DNA of 12,720 nucleotides from Methanobacteriota archaeon (GCA_026394435.1 JAPKYG010000176.1:1-12720), one strand, 5' to 3'; positions 1-7,407 are shown, counted from the first letter of the stretch. Notes: generated by a model not told the origin, from the letters alone. Program-made: numbers and translations.

Positions 1-128
1 GGGGGAGCAGATCATATGCTGGAGCGAAAAATTACGAGGTTCTTCTTAGTGTTGTTCAAACACTTCATCAGAATGAGAAGAACCTTCTTGATCATGGGTC
101 GGCCATCTTATTAACTTCACACGGCTGA
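1..128 (+). CDS. C-terminal fragment of a probable IS66-like transposase (partial)
   Basis: An open frame enters from the left edge (codons begin at base 3) and stops with TGA at 126-128, giving 41 residues that start GSRSYAGAKNYEVLLSVVQT. The pattern of a GA(K/R) stretch, then a helix of the LLSVVQT type, a short basic/polar linker (HQNEKN) and a stop soon after resembles the C-terminal end of IS66-family transposases, where the last helix follows the catalytic core. No catalytic residue is visible because the core lies outside the window. The stop is only 8 bases from a candidate element end (112-136), as expected for the last gene of an insertion sequence. Another transposase family, or a host gene end, remains possible; the family call rests on a short stretch remembered by pattern. 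Confidence 0.45.
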   Translation, partial: GSRSYAGAKNYEVLLSVVQTLHQNEKNLLDHGSAILLTSHG

Positions 129-136
129 CCTCTTAC
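112..136. repeat. Candidate right terminal inverted repeat of the IS66-like element
   Basis: Read inward from base 136 on the minus strand, the sequence begins GTAAGAGGTCAGCCGTGTG. IS66-family elements are known for terminal repeats beginning 5'-GTAA and for 8-bp target duplications; the duplication here would be GTTGAACG at 137-144. The end lies just after the transposase stop. The left end is outside the window, so repeat pairing cannot be confirmed. Confidence 0.3.
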
Positions 137-353
137 GTTGAACGATAGGTTTAATATACTCTTTATAAAGAGGTTTCTGCTATTTCTATTAATAAACAGT
201 AAATACAGACGTTATTTTTCAAAAGGTTCAATTTTAATAAATCTCGATTAGGATTTTAGTGGAGAAATGAAAACTTATATCTAATAAACACTAGGGTGAG
301 TAATACAACAGCTACGTAAAGTTATAAAAAAAATGAGGGCTTTTTTCTGTCAT
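129..353. other. AT-rich intergenic region between transposase remnant and operon end
   Basis: No open frame of meaningful length is seen on either strand. It holds a perfect palindrome CTTTATAAAG at 161-170, which could act as a TATA box in either direction but has no gene in a suitable position, and the terminator-like tract of the minus-strand operon at its right end. Nothing else is recognisable. Confidence 0.5.
320..345 (-). terminator. Poly-T terminator of the KaiC/surface-protein operon
   Basis: About 20 bases after the last stop codon of the operon, the minus strand reads GCCCTCATTTTTTTTATAAC, with eight T residues at 326-333. Archaeal RNA polymerase terminates intrinsically at U-rich tracts without needing a hairpin, and none is obvious here. 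No downstream minus-strand gene is seen before the left edge, so this is a plausible operon end. Confidence 0.5.
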
Positions 354-1937
354 TTATTTGTTTATTATTTTTCGTTCTTCTTTTTGAAGATGGGCATAGC
401 GCTGCGTATGCTCATATATAAGTGCTTCATAAATTTCCTTCGAAATTGATCCTTCTTTATAATATTTTTTTGCTGCTTCTTCTTGGAGTCTTTGCGTTTC
501 TATCATCTCTTCCTGAATGGATTTTAAGCGCTCGAATCTATAAATTCTTCTTATGAAAACAAAACCGATTATTCCACACAAACTTGCAGCAAATAATGGT
601 ATCAATGTAACGAGGATAGTAGATTGTGTTTCGGAAGTAATTAAAATACTCTTTTTAACAACCCCCACATTTCCAAATAAATCCTTAGCGCTTATTTCAA
701 AAACTTGACTTCCAATATCCTGGACTGTAACAGTAATATTAGCGGTGTACACACCATTATTCTCATTCTGTAGTGTGATATTGCCGTGTGGTGTAACAGC
801 AAGTACTGCACCTGTTTTCATTAACGTGCTATCTAGATACCGAACCTCAACTTTAAAAGAAATCATGGAATTAGATGAAAATTGTAACGTTGTCGGCTCT
901 AAAATAGTAAGCTGTAGTGGTGCAGGTTCAATAGTGATTGAAAGAGCACCCCCACCTGCTTTTAATACGCCACTTACATTTTTTGTGCTTTCAACAGTGA
1001 AAAACCATTCACCAATAGGAGCAGCCCATGGAATAATATAATTTTGTTTGTAGTTTCCTGGAGAGTATTCAAGGAGAAGGATTGTTACTAGGGATGGTAA
1101 TGTACAAAGAGTAGTTGCATTGCGAACACTTTGTAAATTTTCGGTAACATATACAGAAATATCAAATGTATCACCTCGTTGATAGATTGCATCATTTGGT
1201 GGTGAATAGAAATCAACAGCAAAACGCATAATATCTGGAGGAAGAGAAACGGTGAGGTACTTTGATTGAATTCCTACATGTCCATTATTATCCACCACTC
1301 TTGCCTGTATGGTCCATAATCCTTCATTATCCCCATAAGAAATCGGATAAAAATAGTCAAATGAGTCGTTTTGAATTTGAGTTGTTATGGATATATTTTT
1401 TTTCCCATTTGCAATCGATATAATAACATTGCCAGAATCAACGATATCATCATTAAATGTGGTTGCATTTCCGTAGAGATGGATCTGTTGTCCTTTTAGA
1501 TATTCATCTTTATCAGTATATAACGTAACTGTCAAATCTGTTGTAACATTGATATGAATATCTGTAGTGTGATTAATTCCTTCGGATTGTGCACAAATTT
1601 GGTATGTATAAAGTCCTGGATTCGAAAGAATGGATGATCGGAAAATAAGGGTACTCGTAAAAGGGGTTAACCCTGTTGTTGGTTGAATAGTACTGTATAT
1701 TCCCTCCGGTGTATTCTCAACCCATTTTCCTTGAAGAGTGACGATCCCTGTAAGATTTTCTGACTGATTTATAAAAAGAGTAACTGAAACATTCTTCCCG
1801 GGGATGAGTTGTACCTCATCATTTTGAATTTGTACGGAATAATCGAATGATTGTGAAGATAATGAAAGCGGAATGAAAAAAATTGTACCAGTACTAAGTA
1901 AAATTATAATTAAAGTAAATAATCGATGTCTTTTCAC
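354..1937 (-). CDS. Membrane-anchored Ig-repeat surface protein, paralog of the large neighbour
   Basis: The start is set at GTG (1935-1937), because the minus strand there reads TGAGGAGATAATAGTG, a Shine-Dalgarno GAGGAG six bases upstream; an in-frame TTG at 1973 would add 12 residues ahead of a normal signal peptide. The 527-residue product begins MKRHRLFTLIIILLSTG (basic n-region, hydrophobic core). About 400 residues of beta-rich Ig-like domains follow, roughly 30-131, 134-232, 234-338 and 340-435, carrying more than ten N-X-S/T sequons, as expected outside an archaeal cell. A TM helix lies at about 440-462, followed by a cytoplasmic helical tail (463-527, likely coiled coil) with YYKEGSISKEIYEAL. 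Every domain after the signal peptide has a counterpart in the same order in residues 741-1250 of the next gene upstream. It is the last gene of the operon, 52 bases after that gene. Exact function is unknown; an adhesin, S-layer-associated or sensor role is possible. Confidence 0.82.
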   Translation of the reverse strand: MKRHRLFTLIIILLSTGTIFFIPLSLSSQSFDYSVQIQNDEVQLIPGKNVSVTLFINQSENLTGIVTLQGKWVENTPEGIYSTIQPTTGLTPFTSTLIFRSSILSNPGLYTYQICAQSEGINHTTDIHINVTTDLTVTLYTDKDEYLKGQQIHLYGNATTFNDDIVDSGNVIISIANGKKNISITTQIQNDSFDYFYPISYGDNEGLWTIQARVVDNNGHVGIQSKYLTVSLPPDIMRFAVDFYSPPNDAIYQRGDTFDISVYVTENLQSVRNATTLCTLPSLVTILLLEYSPGNYKQNYIIPWAAPIGEWFFTVESTKNVSGVLKAGGGALSITIEPAPLQLTILEPTTLQFSSNSMISFKVEVRYLDSTLMKTGAVLAVTPHGNITLQNENNGVYTANITVTVQDIGSQVFEISAKDLFGNVGVVKKSILITSETQSTILVTLIPLFAASLCGIIGFVFIRRIYRFERLKSIQEEMIETQRLQEEAAKKYYKEGSISKEIYEALIYEHTQRYAHLQKEERKIINK

Positions 1938-1950
1938 TATTATCTCCTCA
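1938..1950 (-). promoter_or_regulatory. Shine-Dalgarno site that decides the start of the smaller surface protein
   Basis: The minus strand carries TGAGGAGATAATA directly before GTG at 1937. GAGGAG-to-start spacing is six bases, the same as for the TTG start of the neighbouring paralog. It lies inside the reading frame of the longer TTG-started version, which argues for the shorter form. Confidence 0.65.
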
Positions 1951-1989
1951 AATCCTTCACTAAATTTGTCCAACTTTTTTTTATCTTGA

Positions 1990-4900
1990 TTATTTCTTTT
2001 TTTTTCGCATCTTTTTTTCTATGATGTGTCTCTGCTTTTCTAATTTTGCTAATTTACTCTCATATTCTTGTAAGAGATTGTCATATGTTTCTCGGGAAAT
2101 TGATCCGCTTATAAAATATTCGGTCGCTTTATCTTTTTTAAGTCTACTCAATTCCATGACCTCACGTTTAAAATTTCGTAATCGTACTGTTCGAGAAACA
2201 TCACGGGTTACAACCCCTAATGCAAAACTCAATCCTAGCAACATCATACCCGTTAACCACCAATACCGAACAAAATAACTTGATAATTGCATTGGAATAA
2301 TTTCTAGGGTCGTTCCTTTTATAACACCAAGGTTTCCGTAGACATCAGTTGCTGATATCTGCATATTTAAGTAACCTAAATCCTCATCGGTCACGGTATA
2401 TACTGCTGTATACAAACCATTTCCAGATTTTTTAAAATTTAATGTAATCCCATCATTTTTCATTGCAGATACAATTCCTTCTTCAACGGGAGAACCATCC
2501 GGGTAGAGGAGTTTAGCAATAAATGTTATTTTCTCTCCTGTTTCGAAGCTCTTTCCAATCGGTTCAACGATTTCGAGCGATAACTCTGTTGGCTTAACCT
2601 TAATCGGAACATAGTTGAAACCTGCTTTAAACATTTCATTTTCACCGGTTGATCCCGCAATATACACACTCCAATTTCCTAATTGGCTATTCATCCTAAG
2701 TGTGTAACTTTTTGAATAGAGGCCTGGTGAAATCTCAGCTAAAATTACTTTTGTTCCATCGGGTGGTTGAATTGTAACCGTTGCACCACGAATTTTTGTT
2801 TCATTTTCAACGATACTGACGGTAAACGATACATCTTCGCCCCGTTTATACACCTGACCCGGTAGTGGACTAAGGATTGCAATTGTGTAATATTTATAGA
2901 TTTCGGGGACCGTAATAATGATATTGACTCGAGTGGCGATAGCGGTTGTATGCCCAAGAGAATCCACTGCAGTGGCAGCAACTATCCAATTTCCTTCAAA
3001 TTTATCAAATGTAATATAATATTTTGTTTGAAAAACACCGTTGGTCACAATGGCATTCATTTGTTCACTCCAAGTACCAGTCGAAAAATTAAGTGTTACC
3101 GTCCCACTTTTCACTGCATTCCCGTTTGGATCATCGACGGTTCCAGATAATTGTATTTCCTGTCCTTTTTCGTAGGTTGGTTTATCGGATTCAACGGTAA
3201 GTGTAAGATTTGTTTTTATATCTAATGAAATATAAATCCAGTCGCTAATTCCCCCACCAGTTGCAGTAATCTTATATGTGTATTTTCCAGACGATGCTCG
3301 ATTTGATGTTGAAATTGATAGAATGGAATCAAAGGGTGGAAGATCAGTAACACTGCTAAATGTAGTCGTAACACCTGAAGGAGAGGATCCTACCCATCCT
3401 CCCGAAAGAGAAACGCTTTCTTTCGAACCATATTGAAACGTTATTGAGATTCTCGATTCATCGGTATCACTTCTCGTAAGAGAAAATGATGTGGGAGAAG
3501 CTGACATCTGGAAAATCATTCCAGCAATACGAACAGTTATTGGGAGAGTTCTCGTTCCCGTGAGACTCGTTGCTATAACATTAAAGATGAACTCACCTGT
3601 TGATGCATCACCACTTGTTACAAAATCTATAATGGAAGTAAAAGCACCATTGCCGGATAGTTTACTGAAATTAATAGTCAACCCCGTCGGGAGGAGCCCA
3701 ACCCATTCATTCGATAAAGTTATCGCTTCATCATCACCAAAACTCACCTGTATCTGTATGGTAGTACTGCCAGTACCCCCTCGAAGGATCGTGAGAGCGG
3801 AGGAGGTTGCAGTTAATGAGAAGTCAAATATGGTGAGATTTCGTATCTCTGAGAAAGTACCAGAATTCCCTGCTTGATCCCATGCGCGAACACGCCATTG
3901 CAATCTGCCTGCAACAGTAGTTGTAATGCTAAATGTTAAGTTATCAGAGGTATTTTGATTAACAAGCAATGATGTGAAATTATCATTCGATATCTGAAGT
4001 TGATAGCAGGAGATTCCTGAGACATCTGGGGTGTTTGTAGTGTTATCTGCCGTTTCATTCCAAGAAAAGGTCACGTAATTATTATTGATATCATAGTTAT
4101 CAGTTGGTAAGGACAAGAGAGGTTGGTTTGGGGCGGTAGTATCAATGATAAAATTCCATACATCAGAGATATTTATTCCTTGGGTATTGTTCGCTCTAAT
4201 CCTCCAATACCATTTGCCTTCCTCGAGATTTACAGTTGGTGTGAAGGTATCTGTTGTTGGGCCGAGACTGCTATTTATTTTAAGTGTGGTGAAATCAGAA
4301 CTATTACTGATTTGTATAGTATGATTTCCTGCATTTTGACTGATAGTCCATTGGAACGTAGGGGTGGTATCGGTTGTTTTGTGATAGTCTGATGGTTGAG
4401 AAGGGATAGGTTGAGTTGGAAGAGCTATTTCCTGGCTCCCAAAACTACTCCAAGATGGTGCGGGAGAAACATATTTTCGGATTAATATCCAGTCATAGCT
4501 TGTGTCCTGGATATCATAACTTGCACTACCATAGAACCCTCCTAATGAAATATAATTGATATTTTTTACCCATCCACAACCATATGACCACTGTGACGTT
4601 CTATCCTTGGTTAGAACAACTCCTGAGGCGTCGAATTGTGCTCCTAAAATATACCAAACATTATCGACTGATGTAAACACATTACTATTACCGCAATTGT
4701 AACTAGCAGTCGATCCTGTTCCAGTCCATCGATTAACATTTCTACTTCCAGTCTCTCGCATATATAAACTCGTTGCATCTGCCCCTGCGTTACTCCCTTG
4801 TGTATAGATCGAAGACTGCCCTGAAAGAGTCCCACTATACCCACCCGCATTAGTGTGATACAGTATTTTTCCCTCTACGATATACCCACTGTTCAAATTG

Positions 4901-5742
4901 AAAGATAGCACGTTTTGTAGACCAACCGATCCAATATTTATCCGAAGTATACCGCCAGAAACAGTATATGAATTAGCACTCACTATCCATTGACTGCCCA
5001 AACTTGTTCCAAGAAAATCATCAAAAAAAGGAAACGTAGCGCTCCCATTATTATGGGAACTTGCAGCAGCATTCCCATAATAAATATTTAATGCATCTTC
5101 GCCATTTGTTTTTACCCAGAACTGTGCTTTATCCCCATTCGTCTTATTTTCCATCCAATAACTTAATTCAGCACTATTGTTTTTATTCGTAAAACGAACG
5201 TCACTAAAATCTGTTTTACATTTACCTCCAAGATGAACATCAACATTGGAAGCACTACTATTATATCCAATCGTAATTTTCATCTGATAATTCAGAGAAG
5301 GATTTTGAATATTTGCCAGTTTTCGATAATTCCAACTCATATCCCACCAAGAAGGATCTGACCATGATACGATAATGGACGAAAACAAATTAGAATACGA
5401 AAATGCCGTGATTACAGTATCATACTCTTTTGATAGGGTATCATGGACTACCCAGGTGCCTTTCCAGACACCATCATACATCGTTCCTAAAACAAGCTGA
5501 AGATTAACGACATCAAAACCTTTTTCGTGATAATTTTTTGCCTGAACAGTTGCAATCCCTGAGATATCTTTTACAGTCACAGAAATGACCATTAACGAAC
5601 CAATATTAACTTTCTCCGGAATTACAAAGGCATCATTAATACAAGGTTCCTGTTGAAAAGGGATTAATTGGACAAATGGAGATGGAAGAAAAAAGAAAAA
5701 AGCAACGATCAGAAAAAAAATTAGTTTCAAGGCGTCCACCAA
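1990..5742 (-). CDS. Large DUF2341/concanavalin-like/FN3/Ig surface protein with one TM helix and cytoplasmic coiled-coil tail
   Basis: The 1250-residue product begins with a signal peptide (core about 6-23), then an N-terminal beta domain (about 35-128). A DUF2341 domain (about 132-230) opens with WWDMSWNYRK and ends in LNIYYGNAAASSHNNGSATF, leading into FFDDF and a concanavalin/LamG-like domain (about 238-435), a pairing common in archaeal and bacterial cell-surface proteins. Two FN3-like domains follow (about 445-535 with WYWRIRA; 537-640 with LQWRVRAWD). Two tandem Ig-like repeats (640-740, 741-843) share the GxWVGxxPxG pattern, and three more beta domains follow (845-944, 948-1050, 1052-1148). 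One TM helix (about 1158-1178) leads to a basic helical tail with YFISGSISRETYDNLLQEY, ending MRKKKK. Many N-X-S/T sequons support extracellular exposure. The start is TTG (5740-5742) with GAGGAG six bases upstream; GTG at 5737-5739 is an equal alternative. The gene starts 26 bases after the KaiC-like gene. DUF2341 plus a concanavalin fold suggests glycan or polymer binding; that is inference. Confidence 0.85.
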   Translation of the reverse strand: MVDALKLIFFLIVAFFFFLPSPFVQLIPFQQEPCINDAFVIPEKVNIGSLMVISVTVKDISGIATVQAKNYHEKGFDVVNLQLVLGTMYDGVWKGTWVVHDTLSKEYDTVITAFSYSNLFSSIIVSWSDPSWWDMSWNYRKLANIQNPSLNYQMKITIGYNSSASNVDVHLGGKCKTDFSDVRFTNKNNSAELSYWMENKTNGDKAQFWVKTNGEDALNIYYGNAAASSHNNGSATFPFFDDFLGTSLGSQWIVSANSYTVSGGILRINIGSVGLQNVLSFNLNSGYIVEGKILYHTNAGGYSGTLSGQSSIYTQGSNAGADATSLYMRETGSRNVNRWTGTGSTASYNCGNSNVFTSVDNVWYILGAQFDASGVVLTKDRTSQWSYGCGWVKNINYISLGGFYGSASYDIQDTSYDWILIRKYVSPAPSWSSFGSQEIALPTQPIPSQPSDYHKTTDTTPTFQWTISQNAGNHTIQISNSSDFTTLKINSSLGPTTDTFTPTVNLEEGKWYWRIRANNTQGINISDVWNFIIDTTAPNQPLLSLPTDNYDINNNYVTFSWNETADNTTNTPDVSGISCYQLQISNDNFTSLLVNQNTSDNLTFSITTTVAGRLQWRVRAWDQAGNSGTFSEIRNLTIFDFSLTATSSALTILRGGTGSTTIQIQVSFGDDEAITLSNEWVGLLPTGLTINFSKLSGNGAFTSIIDFVTSGDASTGEFIFNVIATSLTGTRTLPITVRIAGMIFQMSASPTSFSLTRSDTDESRISITFQYGSKESVSLSGGWVGSSPSGVTTTFSSVTDLPPFDSILSISTSNRASSGKYTYKITATGGGISDWIYISLDIKTNLTLTVESDKPTYEKGQEIQLSGTVDDPNGNAVKSGTVTLNFSTGTWSEQMNAIVTNGVFQTKYYITFDKFEGNWIVAATAVDSLGHTTAIATRVNIIITVPEIYKYYTIAILSPLPGQVYKRGEDVSFTVSIVENETKIRGATVTIQPPDGTKVILAEISPGLYSKSYTLRMNSQLGNWSVYIAGSTGENEMFKAGFNYVPIKVKPTELSLEIVEPIGKSFETGEKITFIAKLLYPDGSPVEEGIVSAMKNDGITLNFKKSGNGLYTAVYTVTDEDLGYLNMQISATDVYGNLGVIKGTTLEIIPMQLSSYFVRYWWLTGMMLLGLSFALGVVTRDVSRTVRLRNFKREVMELSRLKKDKATEYFISGSISRETYDNLLQEYESKLAKLEKQRHIIEKKMRKKKK

Positions 5743-5768
5743 GTCATTCTCCTCACATGATCATTTGA

Positions 5769-6725
5769 CTAATCTATTTTCTTTCTCATCAATTTTTTTA
5801 AGATATCTTCTTCATTATCTGAAGAATATGAAATCTGTTTTTGGGTTTCAATTTCTTTCACGCTATTTTCGATAGTGGGTTGCTGTATCTTTGATTTTAA
5901 ATTAAAGAAACTACCAGAGAACACATTTATACCTTCAGAAGAAATTGTAATTGGAGCAATTCTCTGCGAATGTGAAGTACCACGAAGCTTAATTATTTCC
6001 ACTCCGCGTAATCTTTCAGTCTCACCTTGAAAATTATAAAAAACAATAATTCCATCCGCAAGAAAATCCTCTACGCCAGTTCTAGAAAACTTATATGGCG
6101 CATCCGAAGATTCAGTAATAAAAAATGTAGTTAATGCTAACTCTTCGAAAAATCTAAATAACTGTTCGATATAAATCCGATATTGCTCTAATTTTCCAGA
6201 AAAAGAGGTCTCTATTGCTGAAATTGAGTCTAACGCAAGGAGGCGAGGATTAAAATTTTCAGGAATAAAATCTAATACGACATCAATATCTAGTGGGAGA
6301 CGACCACTGGCTTTTTCTAAAAGAGCTTCTACAGATCGTGCTATTATAATTGGTTGCAGTCTCTTCAATGCTATCTTACCACAATTTTTTGCAGATAAAA
6401 TAATCTGATTTGGTTCATTTTTTATTTCTTTAACATCAAAACCAAATGATAACATATGTGATTTCAGTCTTTCCGGTCGTTCTTCCATAGAAAGATACAC
6501 ACAATCGTGTCCTTGACAAGCTAAATTATAGAGAGTTTGTAAACAAAATATTGTTTTTCCACACCCTGGTCCACCAGCGATAATGATATTTGATCCTTCA
6601 GGAATGCCATTTTTTATAAGATTGTCAAATCCTGATATTCCAGTACGAATCCACTTCTCTTTTGTGAACTCTTTTTCTTTAAAAAATTGGTCAACCTCTT
6701 CTAATTTCTTTAAATTTCCATCCAC
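5769..6725 (-). CDS. KaiC-like RecA-superfamily ATPase (single domain)
   Basis: A 318-residue soluble protein of the KaiC/RAD55 family (RecA-like ATPases often linked to signalling). Visible motifs: the entry GISGFDNLIKNGIPEG (29-44), Walker A GGPGCGKT (51-58), the family's paired acidic residues in YLSMEERPERL (81-82), Walker B with hydrophobic strand and D166 in LLALDSISAIE (162-172), FLADGIIVFY (221-230), and the late strand with basic residues GVEIIKLRGTSHS (241-253). Only one ATPase domain is present, unlike the two of cyanobacterial KaiC, and a polar tail (about 280-318) ends KKLMRKKID. The start is GTG (6723-6725) with AGGAG about eight bases upstream and a TATA box near 6773. It is first in the operon with the two anchored surface proteins, which suggests an ATP-driven regulator or assembly factor at the inner face of the membrane; archaellum ArlH is a precedent for a KaiC-like ATPase in a membrane machine, but no other archaellum gene is seen. 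Confidence 0.88.
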   Translation of the reverse strand: MDGNLKKLEEVDQFFKEKEFTKEKWIRTGISGFDNLIKNGIPEGSNIIIAGGPGCGKTIFCLQTLYNLACQGHDCVYLSMEERPERLKSHMLSFGFDVKEIKNEPNQIILSAKNCGKIALKRLQPIIIARSVEALLEKASGRLPLDIDVVLDFIPENFNPRLLALDSISAIETSFSGKLEQYRIYIEQLFRFFEELALTTFFITESSDAPYKFSRTGVEDFLADGIIVFYNFQGETERLRGVEIIKLRGTSHSQRIAPITISSEGINVFSGSFFNLKSKIQQPTIENSVKEIETQKQISYSSDNEEDILKKLMRKKID

Positions 6726-6767
6726 AAATTTTTCTCCTAGTGCATCAATAGTGAATGTAATTGATTT

Positions 6768-6780
6768 TGTTTATAAATAT
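6768..6780 (-). promoter_or_regulatory. TATA box of the KaiC/surface-protein operon
   Basis: The minus strand reads ATATTTATAAACA across this stretch; TTTATAAA (6770-6777) is a perfect palindrome and a good archaeal TATA box. Transcription would start near 6748, giving a leader of about 23 bases that includes the AGGAG site before the GTG start. Confidence 0.55.
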
Positions 6781-6807
6781 TTTGTTATTGTGTGCTTTGT
6801 GTAATAA

Positions 6808-6862
6808 TCGCTGATTAGCTCCCCCGGAGTCCTCGCGAATTTCCCCTCTCGTAAACCTTAGT
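6808..6862 (-). ncRNA. Possible small RNA: GC-rich island with hairpins in an AT-rich gap
   Basis: Within a very AT-rich intergenic region, 6819-6850 is sharply GC-rich. On the minus strand it contains CTCC-GGG-GGAG (4-bp stem), AATC-AGC-GATT (4-bp stem), and the palindrome TCGCGA (6833-6838). A TATA-like palindrome ATTATATAAT lies at 6882-6891, about 27 bases before the proposed 5' end near 6859. GC-rich islands in AT-rich archaeal intergenic DNA often mark structured RNAs. I recognise no tRNA, rRNA, RNase P, SRP or C/D-box signature. An operator or leader element of the operon, whose TATA box is about 40 bases away, is equally possible. Confidence 0.25.
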
Positions 6863-6933
6863 AAAAATGGTGGATAATTAGATTATATAATTCTATTACC
6901 GCATTGCTGTTTGCCTCTTTTCTGATATTGTAA

Positions 6934-7347
6934 TTACTTTGTTTCTTCCTCAATGATTTTCCGTTTGAGGAGTAAATCGGTTATATGAATCTTTTTTCCA
7001 TCAGGAAACAAATTTAACGGTGGTTTCTCACCTTGCTCATAAATCTTATATTTCGCACAAGTTATATGGTTTTCTTGTGAGAGACAGTATTGAACAGACA
7101 ACATGTAAAAGATTTCTCCCAGCTCCATATCACTAAGCATATTAGTTATAATTTTTGGAATGTTTTTTTTGTAAGCATTTCCGCAGGAAATAAGATATTT
7201 ACAAATAAATTTACTATTATAAATGAGATACGATAGGCATTTCGTATATTCATCTGATTCACACAAAGCAAAAGTAGAGAATTCAATAAATTCAGGAAAC
7301 TTTTTTAAACAATTTCTTGTAAAATCTTGGTATAACGGACAGCTCAT
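6934..7347 (-). CDS. Small cysteine-rich protein, possible metal or Fe-S binder
   Basis: A 137-residue cytosolic protein (no signal peptide or TM segment) with eight cysteines at 3, 13, 29, 37, 49, 55, 88 and 97. The cysteines sit in short C-P/C-L and C-x5-C type contexts (SCPLY, NCLKKFPEF, LCESDEYTKC, ICKYLISCGNAY, QYCLSQENHITCAKY) that resemble small archaeal and bacterial proteins of unknown function with conserved scattered cysteines. Eight is enough for two four-Cys metal sites or an Fe-S cluster; the low content of disulfide-type secretion features favours metal over disulfides. It starts with ATG (7345-7347), preceded by a weak AGGT site, and has its own TATA box near 7383. It lies upstream of the KaiC-like operon in the same direction, 208 bases away, so a functional link is possible but unsupported. 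The function is not recognised. Confidence 0.75.
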   Translation of the reverse strand: MSCPLYQDFTRNCLKKFPEFIEFSTFALCESDEYTKCLSYLIYNSKFICKYLISCGNAYKKNIPKIITNMLSDMELGEIFYMLSVQYCLSQENHITCAKYKIYEQGEKPPLNLFPDGKKIHITDLLLKRKIIEEETK

Positions 7348-7377
7348 TCTTTACCTGTAAGGAAATCAAGAAATGAG

Positions 7378-7387
7378 ATTATATAGT
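7378..7387 (-). promoter_or_regulatory. TATA box of the cysteine-rich gene
   Basis: The minus strand reads CTATATAATC, centred about 36 bases upstream of the ATG at 7347. Transcription would begin about ten bases before the start codon. Confidence 0.5.
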
Positions 7388-7407
7388 TTTTGTAAAACAG
7401 GTTTCAT

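Noticed and set aside
1938..1973. TTG start for the smaller surface protein
   Set aside because: It would place an acidic 12-residue stretch before the signal peptide and bury the Shine-Dalgarno sequence inside the coding region; GTG at 1937 fits better.
3491..3877. 128-residue open frame on the plus strand
   Set aside because: It lies wholly inside the large surface protein gene on the opposite strand and shows no motif, promoter or ribosome-binding site; the minus-strand frame has clear domain patterns.
5769..6725. Circadian-clock KaiC or an archaellum ArlH assignment
   Set aside because: There is only one ATPase domain, no KaiA or KaiB, and no archaellin, ArlI or ArlJ gene nearby; only the general KaiC-like family is supported.
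6815..6855. tRNA, rRNA or RNase P fragment in the GC-rich island
   Set aside because: No cloverleaf, T-loop, rRNA signature or RNase P core pairing could be found; the island is too short for these.
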